In this document: positions 8,848 to 16,827 of the stretch, in pieces | How the letters are laid out: every line of letters begins with the position of its first letter | Position numbering within the stretch: position 1 is the stretch's first letter | Origin: Pseudomonas fluorescens | Lineage (GTDB): Bacteria; Pseudomonadota; Gammaproteobacteria; Pseudomonadales; Pseudomonadaceae | Direction of reading: 5' to 3' | NCBI RefSeq assembly: GCF_900215245.1 | Contig: NZ_LT907842.1 | Location: 6,076,001 to 6,140,000 of the forward strand | DNA: 64,000 bases | Made by a program: the position numbers and the translations under genes | The notes under the pieces: model-generated | Seen by the model: the letters and a program-made list of their open reading frames with translations, nothing else | Database searches by the model: none | Told to the model about the DNA's origin: nothing

Positions 8848-9306
8848 TTACTGCAAGCCAACCTGACGCAGCTCGGGCGTAGCTTCGCCACCGATAGCGA
8901 TTTTTTTCGGTTTGGCTTCTTCAGGAATCACGCGCAGCAAGTCAATGCTCAACAGTCCATTGCTCATCGAAGCACCGCGAACCTCAATGTGGTCCGCCAA
9001 CCGGAACGACAATCGGAATGCTCGTTGCGCGATGCCCTGGTGCAGATAAGTTACTTCTTTCCCGGTTTCACGCTTGTCGCCAACGACTGTTAAAACCCCC
9101 TTCTCGACCTGGATATCCAGATCCGCTTCAGTGAGCCCAGCTACTGCGATGACAATACGGTATTCGTCATCACCATGCTTTTCCACATTGTGAGGCGGAT
9201 AGGTATTCGGAGCCTCGCTGCGAAGCGCCGACTCAAACAGGTCATTGAAACGATCGAAGCCCACAGATTGACGGAACAGCGGGGCCAACGAAAGGGTAGT
9301 AGCCAT
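8848..9306 (-). CDS. ibpA: Hsp20/alpha-crystallin small heat-shock chaperone
   Basis: 152 aa, IbpA length. The start PLFRQSVGFDRFNDLFES is the usual IbpA N-terminus that docks client protein. The alpha-crystallin domain spans about residues 36-130 and includes YRIVIAVAGLTEADLDIQVE, GVLTVVGDKR and the closing GLLSIDLLRVIPEEAKPKKI, where the I-x-I/V-type tail contact is IAI. It acts in the cytoplasm, holding unfolded proteins for the DnaK/ClpB system. A sigma-32-like promoter lies upstream and the 5' leader can fold, which fits heat control. Confidence 0.93.
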   Translation of the reverse strand: MATTLSLAPLFRQSVGFDRFNDLFESALRSEAPNTYPPHNVEKHGDDEYRIVIAVAGLTEADLDIQVEKGVLTVVGDKRETGKEVTYLHQGIAQRAFRLSFRLADHIEVRGASMSNGLLSIDLLRVIPEEAKPKKIAIGGEATPELRQVGLQ

Positions 9307-9373
9307 CTCTAAATCTCCTGATTAAATCCAAGTGATTAAGTGCGCGACCCGCATTCGGCGTCGCGTGATAAAA

Positions 9374-9401
9374 ATTTATGTGCGACGGGAAAAATTTCAA
9401 G
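9374..9401 (-). promoter_or_regulatory. Sigma-32-like heat-shock promoter of Hsp20 gene
   Basis: Reading leftward, CTTGAAA (9401-9395) is an exact sigma-32 -35 element. Twelve bases on is CACATAAAT (9382-9374), close to the CCCCATNT-type -10. The following 5' leader of about 60 bases has a GCGAC/GTCGC hairpin and a second foldable stretch ahead of the AGGAG ribosome site, as in ROSE-type thermometers; the thermometer is inference. Confidence 0.6.
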
Positions 9402-9581
9402 AGGGGAGATAAAAAATTTTACAATGCCTAGGCAAAGCCGTGTTTAACGAGGTTCTCGGCAGGTGGCCCCGCTTGTCGGCGCTGATGCCGAATTGACCCT
9501 CTGGCCGAGATGTCACTGACCCAATCTGATTCCTTGCGAGCTATTGACTGTGTTGGATTTGAGCATTGAACCGTAAGCCCC

Positions 9582-10043
9582 TCAATCAAAGGCTCCGTTG
9601 AGAACTTCGTAAATAATGCCGGAAGCAATTGCGACAAGAATCAGATCAGTGCCCGCCTGCTGCCATTCATAGCCGTCGTAATGGGGCAGCCTGCCCAGCA
9701 GCCGGCCATCCAGCTTCTTGGCAATGCCTGGAGGAAGCGGTTTTCCTCTGGCTAGATTCTTTTGTATTCCGGGTGGCAGCGAAGGGCCTGGCCGCCAATA
9801 GTCACGGTAGCCACCGAGCACGCCCAGTACACCACCTCTGTCAATGCTGGGCCCGCGCGCCCAATCACCTTCGCTGGAGCCCTTCCCCTTCTTGCCTTGG
9901 TTGCCATGCCCTTGGCCGCCCTCGGCGTTGCCTTTCCCATTGCCCTGCCCCTTGCCATTGCCCGGGTCGGCCAGGGTTGTCATTGAGCCTACGGCCAACG
10001 CAAGGCAGGTAACGGTGACTACAAGCGAGCGAGATTTAAACAT
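9582..10043 (-). CDS. CigR/RcnB-like secreted protein
   Basis: 153 aa with a signal peptide ending near TTLA-DPG. The front of the mature part is a low-complexity Gly/Lys/Gln/Asn stretch (GNGKGQGNGKGNAEGG). Then come two PPGI(Q/A)K repeats (LPPGIQKNLARG, LPPGIAKKLDG) and the closing YDGYEWQQAGTDLILVAIASGIIYEVL, which I recognise as the CigR 'anti-virulence regulator' family related to RcnB. A C-terminal hydrophobic stretch may anchor it. Its role outside Salmonella is unclear. Confidence 0.75.
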   Translation of the reverse strand: MFKSRSLVVTVTCLALAVGSMTTLADPGNGKGQGNGKGNAEGGQGHGNQGKKGKGSSEGDWARGPSIDRGGVLGVLGGYRDYWRPGPSLPPGIQKNLARGKPLPPGIAKKLDGRLLGRLPHYDGYEWQQAGTDLILVAIASGIIYEVLNGAFD

Positions 10044-10102
10044 GACTGTCTTCTCCGGAAGGGAATGCCACCTTGAAAGGTAGACGGTATTGCAGGTTTT
10101 AG

Positions 10103-10318
10103 CTCCGCATAGACGCGGTAACGCCGCAAGTCATCGCCCAGTACCGAGACGGCCGTACCGCGAAGGTACGTGACAACCGGGACATCTCGCTTCTGTCGCA
10201 CATTTACAACATCGCACACGAGTGAGGTCTCATCGTCCCCCCTGCCGCCGGCGTGCGGAAGAACAAAGAGGTATCGCGAGAATTTAACGCAACCGAAGAA
10301 ACCTGGAGTGCTGAATGA
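10103..10318 (+). pseudogene. Fragment of a phage tyrosine integrase gene
   Basis: One frame reads LRIDAVTPQVIAQYRDGR, then TAKVRDNRDISLLSHIYNIA and HE, then TGA (10223-10225) exactly where phage integrases of this family have the Trp of REWGL, then GLIVPPAAGVRKNKEVSREF. This is the core-binding (N-terminal SAM-like) region seen in many Pseudomonas prophage integrases. The catalytic domain is missing and upstream sequence breaks into other frames. It marks an old prophage, and the nonsense codon plus truncation show it is dead. Confidence 0.75.
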
Positions 10319-10494
10319 CCTGGGAGTTTTGGTCGTCCGACTTAATAGAGCAGAGACGTTCTCGCAGCGTGCGGGGGCCCTATCCAGTGATCACAGAGGA
10401 TGGCAGGCAGGTGACCAAGCACCTGCTTCGACTGCGTTTCGATGACGCCGTCTTTGTAGGCAATGGTCGTCATCGGTGTGCTACTCCGCCTTGA
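10315..10494 (+). CDS. Possible small protein, unrecognised
   Basis: 59 codons from ATG 10315 with a GGAG 8 bases upstream. Basic, with no membrane segment or known motif. It overlaps the end of the integrase fragment and lies within a decayed region, so it could be chance or the tail of a fused remnant. Confidence 0.25.
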   Translation: MTWEFWSSDLIEQRRSRSVRGPYPVITEDGRQVTKHLLRLRFDDAVFVGNGRHRCATPP

Positions 10495-10546
10495 ACTGGT
10501 GAAAGGTTAACGGTATTGATAGTGGTCAAATCACAAGGAAGTCCAC

Positions 10547-10987
10547 ATGAGTGAAATGAAACAAGCGGTTCCTCTCCGCCCTAAACTCACAATCGCATTT
10601 TGGTCTTTTGCTCTTGGAGTGGCATCAACAATCGCGACAGTTGGGGTTCACTACGGCCGCCAAGACAGCGACCTTATTAATGTCAGAGAACGAGTAGAAG
10701 ACTTCAAAAAGACAAACGATGGCCTCAATACTTCACTAAACCAATGGATAGCGGCGTACAACAAGCAGGCCGCAACACTCGCAACTTCAGAGGAGAGAGT
10801 GCGTCAGTTGGAAAACGATCGGTGTACGCCCATCAAATTGGATGTCGACGATATAAGGTCAGACATCAGCTCGGCAATGAAATACTACCCAGAGCGGGTT
10901 GGTTCCCTTGAGGTAATGATGGAGCAATATCAACAGACCTTGCGCGCTTGCTACGCCGCATCAACCAGTCCCACTCATACGCCGTAG
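10547..10987 (+). CDS. Membrane-anchored coiled-coil protein
   Basis: 146 aa. One membrane segment (LTIAFWSFALGVASTIATVG, residues 14-33) is followed by a mainly helical region of about 100 residues with heptad-like spacing (VRERVEDFKKTNDGLNTSLN, then ATSEERVRQLEND). AAGGAAG lies 6 bases before the start, and the base composition is richer in A/T than the neighbours, as in phage cargo. It sits between the integrase fragment and the holin of the remnant. Family not recognised. Confidence 0.6.
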   Translation: MSEMKQAVPLRPKLTIAFWSFALGVASTIATVGVHYGRQDSDLINVRERVEDFKKTNDGLNTSLNQWIAAYNKQAATLATSEERVRQLENDRCTPIKLDVDDIRSDISSAMKYYPERVGSLEVMMEQYQQTLRACYAASTSPTHTP

Positions 10988-11004
10988 TAATCCCGCACCA
11001 CGAT

Positions 11005-11519
11005 TTGGCGCACTCGAAAACGTGGCGCTGACTAATCAACCTTGCGGCTTGGTAGCTTGTAGTCCGTCACGCGATCGGCAATGGTGCGGATCTTCTCCAC
11101 ACCCAGGAAGCCAAGCCACCCACCGACGAATGTCGCCATGCTCTGGGGTAGCGAGAAGAACTCAAGCCCACTGATTATGGTCAGGGCCAGCCCGCCGCAG
11201 ATAGCGCCTTCCACAATCATTTGGCGCCGCGTACCACCGCCGTAGGTGATTTGTAGGACGGCCATGGCGCAGGACAACGCAGCCGCATAGAGGATTGGCG
11301 AATATTTGCTCAACCACGCAAGCGCAATCGCCCAGGTCTCTGGTTTGTCTGGCATGGTGGGCATCTCAGTTCCTCCCCGTCAGGGAGTTAGGAACACGAC
11401 AGGCCGTGACCTGCGGAATTTAATCGGCTCACACAGCACTCCTAGCTGGGAGCAACGGGTGTGGTGGAGCCGAAAACGAAAAGGCCCCGCACGATGGTGA
11501 GGCCTTGAAAAGTTGCGCG
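11005..11519 (-). repeat. Holin-unit duplication, copy A
   Basis: This segment matches 43110-43620 closely (roughly nine bases in ten by eye) and includes the holin gene, its upstream leader and a leader hairpin at about 11478-11505. It links the remnant to the intact prophage. Confidence 0.8.
11032..11364 (-). CDS. Lambda-family phage holin, remnant copy
   Basis: 110 aa with hydrophobic segments at SPILYAAALSCAMAVLQIT, then GAICGGLALTIISGLEF and MATFVGGWLGFLGVEKI, i.e. three likely membrane passes with a charged RTIADRVTDYKL tail. This is the layout of the small lambda-family holins (Phage_holin_3-like) of Pseudomonas phages. It forms inner-membrane pores that release endolysin. It is nearly identical to the gene at 43133-43465. 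The reading frame is intact although its neighbours are broken. Confidence 0.8.
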   Translation of the reverse strand: MPTMPDKPETWAIALAWLSKYSPILYAAALSCAMAVLQITYGGGTRRQMIVEGAICGGLALTIISGLEFFSLPQSMATFVGGWLGFLGVEKIRTIADRVTDYKLPSRKVD

Positions 11520-11521
11520 AC

Positions 11522-11919
11522 CTAAGCTGCGCGATATTGCTGGGTAGGCCCGCACTTATACAGACCTGCCGTCATCAGCGGGAGTTGAGCCACAGTGCCG
11601 TCGGCGTTGAGATACTCCCAGCACAGATACACGGGAATGTTGTAGCTGTCGCTCAACTGCATATAAACCCCAAGACCCGCAGGAATCATGATGGGCTGAA
11701 ATACCTCACCCCCCGTATAAATGATCGATAGGGTAAATTGAAAGCGATAGGGTGGTGGAGTCAGACCAACACTTACGGTGTTTTGGGCCCAGGTACGAAT
11801 GTCATAAAAATAATTCCATTCCCGTTTTTTTGTGGCGGGAACAACGTCGCTACCTGACTGGCGCTACCACTGAACTTTAGGTCGTTTTTGAAGTGTTTGC
11901 CGAGTACTCGTACAGTCAT
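11522..11919 (-). pseudogene. Phage gene split by a -1 shift at A-AAA-AAC
   Basis: From ATG 11919 the frame reads MTVRVLGKHFKNDLKFSG and on to LFPPQK, reaching a run of seven A (11831-11825). In the starting frame it ends soon after. In the -1 frame it continues REWNYFYDIRTWAQNTVSVG to GLYKCGPTQQYRAA and stops at 11522. The shift point is the heptamer A-AAA-AAC (11830-11824), a classic -1 slippery site, and a full product would be 132 aa. It may be a programmed shift or a one-base slip in a homopolymer. The ATG lies directly after the com stop. Family unknown. Confidence 0.55.
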
Positions 11920-11927
11920 TTTGTCAC

Positions 11928-12114
11928 CTATTGAGTCGAATGATTTGGTGCGGAGATTTCCGCTTTCATATCGCTCAAAGGCGATTGCTCGAGGCGCGTG
12001 GCCTTCACATGATTCAAGGTCCCACATCGGGAACATTTGATCTGGAGCTCTGTAAACCCTTTCCGTACGGGCGATAAGTCTTTTGCAGTTACCGCATCTG
12101 AATTCTTTCAACAT
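11928..12114 (-). pseudogene. Frameshifted com gene (Mu Com-like)
   Basis: Compared with the intact copy at 44802-44987, this copy has one extra base in the Arg-Thr-Gly region (GGAAAGGG against GGTGGG). Before it the frame reads MLKEFRCGNCKRLIART; after a shift it reads GFTELQIKCSRCGTLNHVKA and stops at 11928. Both CxxC pairs of the Com zinc finger are present but in different frames. Without the shift, the first half runs on into the next gene. Confidence 0.75.
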
Positions 12115-12198
12115 CTGCAAATTCCTTTTGCTGAATCGCCCTTTCCGTGAGCAATAAAAAACCCGACGCGATGGCCGGGCTCGTTGACATGAAACTCG

Positions 12199-12396
12199 TC
12201 AGTTATCGGGATGCTCGCTCGCCACCGAATCGGCAGCGTCCAGATCCGACATATCCTCTTCGAGGGAGGCATCGTCATTCTGAGGCGGCCGGATCTCGTG
12301 TTCATCCCGGCGAGGGTCGTGACCCGCTTCATTGTCCGTGCCGCGTGTCACTTCCTGCTGCGAAATATTGCCTGGGGCATTCTTATCAATATCCAT
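12199..12396 (-). CDS. Small acidic phage protein
   Basis: 65 aa, strongly acidic (many Asp/Glu, ending DLDAADSVASEHPDN), with no hydrophobic segment. GGAGAGG sits 4 bases before the ATG. The name of the family is unknown to me. The direction matches the com and holin genes of the remnant. Confidence 0.5.
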   Translation of the reverse strand: MDIDKNAPGNISQQEVTRGTDNEAGHDPRRDEHEIRPPQNDDASLEEDMSDLDAADSVASEHPDN

Positions 12397-12528
12397 GCTG
12401 CCTCTCCGTTCAAACGCTCGGAATATCCGTGCTTAAACATGGTAGTCGGCAGGTTGCAGTGAGTGCCGAACACTGGACGAACGGCGAAAAGCAAAAAGCC
12501 CCGTTCCAGGCGGGGCTTAATGAAAACT

Positions 12529-12762
12529 TTAGTCGTCTGAGGCTTGCGGGACTGGGGCCTCGTCGATGCTAATGCAGTGCTCGATGTCGGTTATTTTCTC
12601 CAGCGCAAGCTCGGCCGTTGAATAAGCCCCGAACATTCGGCCCTGATAAAAAACAACCCACGCAAACTGAATATTCGCTTCACCAGCCTGCCCTACAACC
12701 AACTTCTTGAACCGTTCCGCCAAGTCGTCGACATGCATCTGTGCCATGCCACGCAAAACCAT
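12529..12762 (-). CDS. Small phage-type protein, unknown
   Basis: 77 aa from ATG 12762, chosen because GGGAGAG lies 8 bases upstream; a longer frame to 12873 has no such site. Contains an FKKLVVGQAGEANIQFAWVV segment and an acidic C-terminus. It looks like the short conserved proteins of unknown role common in Pseudomonas prophages. Confidence 0.5.
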   Translation of the reverse strand: MVLRGMAQMHVDDLAERFKKLVVGQAGEANIQFAWVVFYQGRMFGAYSTAELALEKITDIEHCISIDEAPVPQASDD

Positions 12763-13119
12763 GACGCTCTCCCAGTTTATAGTCGGAAGCTCTATTTTCG
12801 ACCTTGCACAAACTGAGCGCAATAAAAAACCCGGCACAATGGCCGAGCGCTCTGAGTTCTTGCGATAGCACAACCTATATGGCCGGTGATGACATTTGTA
12901 TAGCGGTTATTTCAAATCCCGCGCCAGCTGTGCCTCGGTCCGCGGTTACCTTTCCAGCACTCCATCGCAAGGCCATCGTGTCCTACGGCGACGCTTGAGG
13001 CGCAGCAAAACCGCTATTCAACTCCGTGTACGACCACATCTCACCTCGATTTATGAAGAGGTGAAGATACCGCTCCAATCTATGAATTTGATAGCCGCTT
13101 TAGTGGCAAGGAGCCGGGC
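12763..13119. other. Remnant interval without a supported gene
   Basis: Contains a leftward hairpin-like AAAAAACCCGG...GGCCGAGCG element near 12820-12850, similar to the inter-gene elements of the intact prophage. I see no gene. Confidence 0.4.
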
Positions 13120-13386
13120 ATGCCTGAAGAAAAGTATCCGCTCGCTGTCGAGAGCATTGGCGGTGACACCTACATAGTGATGAGTCGCGGGCACCACGAC
13201 GTGCGCGAGTTCATGGTCGAGGTCGTCAAGGATTAGGGCGACTGGAATCTCGGCGGCGCACAGCACGTCTGGATCAAAACCACACCAGCGAAAGGCGGTT
13301 GGAGCTACAACATCGTTGACCGAGCGACTCGCGGAGCGTGGCCGGCAACCTACTGCTGGGAATATGGCGAAGGGTATGAACAATAG
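13120..13386 (+). pseudogene. Phage-type gene with in-frame amber codon
   Basis: From ATG 13120 the frame reads MPEEKYPLAVESIGGDTYIV, then MSRGHHDVREFMVEVVKD, then TAG (13234-13236), then GDWNLGGAQHVWIKTTPAKG to YCWEYGEGYEQ and TAG at 13386. Codon use and protein-like sequence continue across the stop, so a single base change disabled an 88-codon gene. I associate the KTTPAKGGWSYNIV segment with small unknown proteins of Pseudomonas prophages. Confidence 0.7.
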
Positions 13387-13581
13387 CGCGAGGTGACGCC
13401 ATGATCTCCGCCCTCCGGTTCGCCTACGTCTTCATCTACAAACCGACTCGCAGAAGGTGAATTATGCGGCGTTGCGGAAACTGTCTGAAATGATGCAGAA
13501 ACGATCAGACCCCAAGCTGATGGCTGCATCAAACCCCAGAAACGCAAAAGCCCCGCTTTCGCGAGGCTTTTGTGTAAATCT

Positions 13582-13672
13582 TGGCGGGAAACCAGGGATT
13601 CGAACCCTGGAGACGCTATTAACGTCCGCCGGTTTTCAAGACCGCTATACAAATGCAAGCGGACTGCGGCCT
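13582..13672 (-). tRNA. 3' part of a tRNA-Ser (anticodon TGA), non-functional
   Basis: Reading leftward: anticodon arm GCGGT-CTTGAAA-ACCGG (anticodon TGA), a long class II variable arm GACG/CGTC, T-arm CAGGG-TTCGAAT-CCCTG, then acceptor GTTTCCC-G-CCA. The matching 5' acceptor (GGGAAAC) and D-arm are absent; the sequence upstream of the anticodon arm is unrelated. This is what the far end of an element that integrated into a tRNA-Ser gene leaves behind. Confidence 0.65.
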
Positions 13673-13857
13673 TGACTGTCTTCGGCGTTCCATTACTCGC
13701 AGTCACCGAGCAAGCTGCAGGCCGCATTCTACAAGGGGTCAGTTGGGAGTTTTGGAACTGTTCTTGAGCTCTCCAAGTGTACTCACGAACAGCACCATCT
13801 CCGATGGGGTGGGTGTGCAACTGGCATCGCAAGTTGAGGCTAGGACGATGACGCATG

Positions 13858-15483
13858 TCATACCTTGAACCGTGCCACCAGGTGATTCAACTCAATCGCC
13901 AGGTTGGCCATCTCAGCGCAGGCGCTGGCGGTCTGACTTGCGCCCGCCGAACTCTGGACCGACAGTTCGCGGATGCTGGTCAGGTTCTGGTCGGCTTCGC
14001 GGGCCACCTGCGCCTGCTCTTCTGAGGCGGTGGCGATCAGCAGGTTGCGCTCGTTGATCTGGGTGATGGTCCCGGCGATCTGCTTGAGCGAAAGGTCGGC
14101 GTTCTGCGCCACCGAGATTGAGCTGCTGGCCATCTGGGCGCTGACGTTCATGGCGCTCACCGCCTGGGTCGAGTCGGCCTGAATCGCGCTGATCATCTGT
14201 TCGATTTCCTGGGTCGACTGCTGGGTGCGGTGGGCCAGGGCCCGCACTTCATCGGCCACCACGGCAAAGCCACGGCCTTGCTCGCCGGCGCGGGCGGCTT
14301 CAATGGCCGCGTTCAGCGCCAGCAGGTTGGTCTGCTCGGCAATCGCGCGAATCACCTCGACTACCTTGCTGATGTCCTGGGCCCTACCGGACAAGGCCTT
14401 GACCTGCTCACCAGTGCTGGACACGTTGCTGGCCAGGCTTTCGATGGCTTTTAGTGTCTGTGCCACATTCTCGATACCCGAGCGGGTGAATTCCATAGAC
14501 TCGCGGGAAGATTGCGCGGCGGCTTCGGCATTGCGTGCCACCTCGTCCACCGCGGCGCTCATTTCGGTCACTGCAGTGGCGGCCTGATTGACCTCATCGT
14601 TCTGCCGCACTAGTCCGCGGCTGGCATCCTCGGTCACTGCGGTCATTTCTTCCGAGGCCGAAGCTAGTTGGGTAGACGAGTCGGCGATACGGGCGATGGT
14701 TTCTCGTAGGTTGCTCTGCATTCTCGCAAGGGCGGCCAGCAGGCGACCGGCCTCATCGCGGCCACTTATCCCGATCTCCTGGGACAGGTCGCTGCCGGCA
14801 ATGCGCTCGGCGACGGCCAGGGCTTCGCTGATGGGAGACGTGATGCTGCGGGTCAGCACCGCAGCTAGCACTACGGTGAGTATCACGGTGACCGCCAGCA
14901 GGCCGATCACCAGCGATACTCCGTTGCTGTATGTCGAGGCTGCATCCAGGCCTGCACGCTTGGCGCCCTCGTCGTTAAAGTCCGTTAACTTTGTAAGCTT
15001 GTCCTGGAGTGTATTGGTCATCGGGCTAATGCGAGTATTGATGAGGACGATGGCTGCGGCGTTGTCACCGCTTCGCAGCAACGGCTCCAGCTCATCCAAC
15101 AGCTTGAAATACTGCTGCACATCGCTGGCCACTGGCTGGTAGAGCTCACGCTCTGCCGGCCCAATAACCAAGGGCTCGTAATTGCTGATGGTGTTATGCA
15201 GTGTGCTGCGATAGCCGCTCAAAGAGGCGATACGGGTTTGACGCTGTTGTTCGTCGGTGGTCACGGTGATGCGGATGCTTTCGAGACGCAGGCGCAAGAT
15301 ACCTGACTGCATCTTGCCGATCTCACGGATGCTCGCCATCCAATTAGTCTCCACATCTTGTTCCGATTCTCGAAGCTTGCCCATTTGCATGACCGCCACG
15401 ATGCCCAGAGCAAAAACTACTAGGACAATGAGCGAGAAGAAGGTGGCAGACCGTGGAGCAAGATTCATCGTCCTGACGTTCAT
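13858..15483 (-). CDS. Methyl-accepting chemotaxis protein
   Basis: 541 aa. TM1 is at about residues 13-34, then a helical periplasmic sensor of about 150 residues (four-helix-bundle, 4HB_MCP-like), TM2 around 188-212, and a HAMP linker ([20 protein letters not shown]). The signalling domain contains the highly conserved hairpin tip [20 protein letters not shown] and [17 protein letters not shown]. It senses a ligand and controls CheA/CheW. It sits between a dead and a live prophage. The next in-frame ATG (15468) is an alternative start. Confidence 0.95.
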   Translation of the reverse strand: MNVRTMNLAPRSATFFSLIVLVVFALGIVAVMQMGKLRESEQDVETNWMASIREIGKMQSGILRLRLESIRITVTTDEQQRQTRIASLSGYRSTLHNTISNYEPLVIGPAERELYQPVASDVQQYFKLLDELEPLLRSGDNAAAIVLINTRISPMTNTLQDKLTKLTDFNDEGAKRAGLDAASTYSNGVSLVIGLLAVTVILTVVLAAVLTRSITSPISEALAVAERIAGSDLSQEIGISGRDEAGRLLAALARMQSNLRETIARIADSSTQLASASEEMTAVTEDASRGLVRQNDEVNQAATAVTEMSAAVDEVARNAEAAAQSSRESMEFTRSGIENVAQTLKAIESLASNVSSTGEQVKALSGRAQDISKVVEVIRAIAEQTNLLALNAAIEAARAGEQGRGFAVVADEVRALAHRTQQSTQEIEQMISAIQADSTQAVSAMNVSAQMASSSISVAQNADLSLKQIAGTITQINERNLLIATASEEQAQVAREADQNLTSIRELSVQSSAGASQTASACAEMANLAIELNHLVARFKV

Positions 15484-16184
15484 TTATTATATCTCTTAGG
15501 AAGGTCGGTACTTCGCAACAGTCCATCCAGAGCAGGCTAGCCGCCTATAAGGAACAGGGCAAAATCGGAGGAAGGTTTGGGGGCTCTTTGGTGACCGCTT
15601 GTCTCTCACTCAAAACCTGTGGACGCAGATTGATCAGCAGCTAGCCCCTCTAGTCAAATAGTGGCTTATTGATAGCATTACAACCATCAGATCATCCCGA
15701 TTCTAGGGTAGGAATACTGGAAGGTCGGATAGGAAAATCCCTACCCCAACGTGGCCGTCACAAGGTGACCAAGGTTAATTTGCTGGCGATCAACCAAAGC
15801 TAGTCGGCTTGATAGTTCAGCGGTGACTCTTCATCTCGCACCATTAACCAAGGCAGGACCGATATCGGAAACATTGTTGAATGGCAGACAATAAAAAAAC
15901 CGCTACACATTGATCTACTCGACTTTAAGAGTGGAAGCCGGGGTCGGAATCGACCCGGCTTCGGCAGATTTGCAATCCGCAAGAGAAGCGTAAGTAGGCG
16001 GCGGCTTAAAGCCAGATTCACTTACGCAACCGAGGCGAATTTTGTGCATCGGAGACCACGTAGAATGCTGGTTACGCTTTTATTATAGAGGCTATTTTTA
16101 CCCCTCCCCGGCGTCCTGCCGACGAACACCAAACCACCTAAATCGCATCAACTGCTATCTTGTTCACTTCCAGGAGGAACACCG
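15484..16184. other. Interval holding the left prophage junction
   Basis: The chemoreceptor upstream region gives way to a tRNA-Cys-like fragment (15932-16006) and then to phage-type small genes. No protein gene is supported. A short open frame (15800-16021) is a translation of the tRNA fragment. Confidence 0.5.
15932..16006 (-). tRNA. tRNA-Cys-like 3' fragment, candidate attL
   Basis: Reading leftward: anticodon arm GCGGA-TTGCAAA-TCTGC (anticodon GCA), a T-arm GCCGG-GTCGATT-CCGAC with T54 changed to G, acceptor 3' strand CCCGGCT, discriminator T (as in tRNA-Cys) and CCA. The 5' acceptor pairs at only five of seven positions and no D-arm forms. It marks the left end of the intact prophage, so an intact tRNA-Cys gene in the same direction is expected beyond 64 kb. 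Confidence 0.5.
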
Positions 16185-16394
16185 ATGCCGAATTCAGACC
16201 TGATCCCTTCCCTGCTCTCTAAGCTCTACGAAAACCAGTTGGCACTTGAAGCCTCCATTATGGAGCTATCGAACTGGGTGGAGCAGCGCGGTTCCTCCGA
16301 AGTAGCAGAGAACGTGCGCGGTGCCCTGCACGCCATCGAAGATAACGATGAGTTCATCAAGCTGACCATCGCCGTCCTTATGACACCGACCTGA
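16185..16394 (+). CDS. Small phage-associated protein
   Basis: 69 aa with an AGGAGG 7 bases before the ATG. Helical (LLSKLYENQLALEASIMELS, then WVEQRGSSEVAENVRGALHA) and acidic, with no membrane segment. Rightward at the extreme left end of the prophage, opposite to the late genes. I know similar short proteins near prophage ends in Pseudomonas but no function. Confidence 0.6.
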   Translation: MPNSDLIPSLLSKLYENQLALEASIMELSNWVEQRGSSEVAENVRGALHAIEDNDEFIKLTIAVLMTPT

Positions 16395-16439
16395 CCACCT
16401 CTCGTCACCTCAAATCGTGCAACGGCAAAATCTCGATTA

Positions 16440-16455
16440 CTGTATGCACATACAG
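16440..16455 (+). promoter_or_regulatory. LexA (SOS) box
   Basis: CTGTATGCACATACAG is a perfect CTG-N10-CAG palindrome with TA before it, matching the LexA consensus. It lies 19 bases upstream of the ATG at 16474, so that gene is predicted to be induced by DNA damage. Confidence 0.8.
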
Positions 16456-16473
16456 CATTCGGATTGACCCACC

Positions 16474-16827
16474 ATGCACATCGACGAAGACACCTCAGCG
16501 TGGCTTGGCTGCCCTACGCCCCTGGAAATGTACAAGCACCAGTGCTCTCTGCTAGAGGACGAACTCAGCGAAACTCAGGCGCTGCTGCGTAAGGCCCGGA
16601 AGAACATCGCCGGGCTGGTCCAGATGAATGACGCGCTGGCCACCGGCAAGGCCGAGGCGCAGGCAGTCCTGAAGAAGGCGCTGGCCGAGATCGGAGAGCT
16701 CAAAGAGCGATGCTCAGAACCAGCCATCCTGGGCATGAAGCTCGTCGCCGAACAGCGCGACTACCTGCTCAGGGAGAATCAGCGAATCCTGCTGGAGCTT
16801 AGCGTTCTCAGTGGGCCACAGCCCTGA
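16474..16827 (+). CDS. SOS-box-controlled coiled-coil protein
   Basis: 117 aa. After MHIDEDTSAWLGCPTPLEMY the protein is nearly all helix with heptad pattern (LLEDELSETQALLRKARKNI, then LKKALAEIGELKERC). No membrane segment. A LexA box sits just upstream. Its last 20 bases overlap the end of the converging Rz gene. No family recognised; an induction-time phage function is plausible. Confidence 0.65.
   Translation: MHIDEDTSAWLGCPTPLEMYKHQCSLLEDELSETQALLRKARKNIAGLVQMNDALATGKAEAQAVLKKALAEIGELKERCSEPAILGMKLVAEQRDYLLRENQRILLELSVLSGPQP

Noticed and set aside
13570..13767. Rightward frames with RETRDSNPG-type peptide
   Set aside because: Typical false protein from the T-arm of a tRNA read on the wrong strand.
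15800..16021. Leftward 73-codon frame
   Set aside because: Translation of the tRNA-Cys-like fragment.
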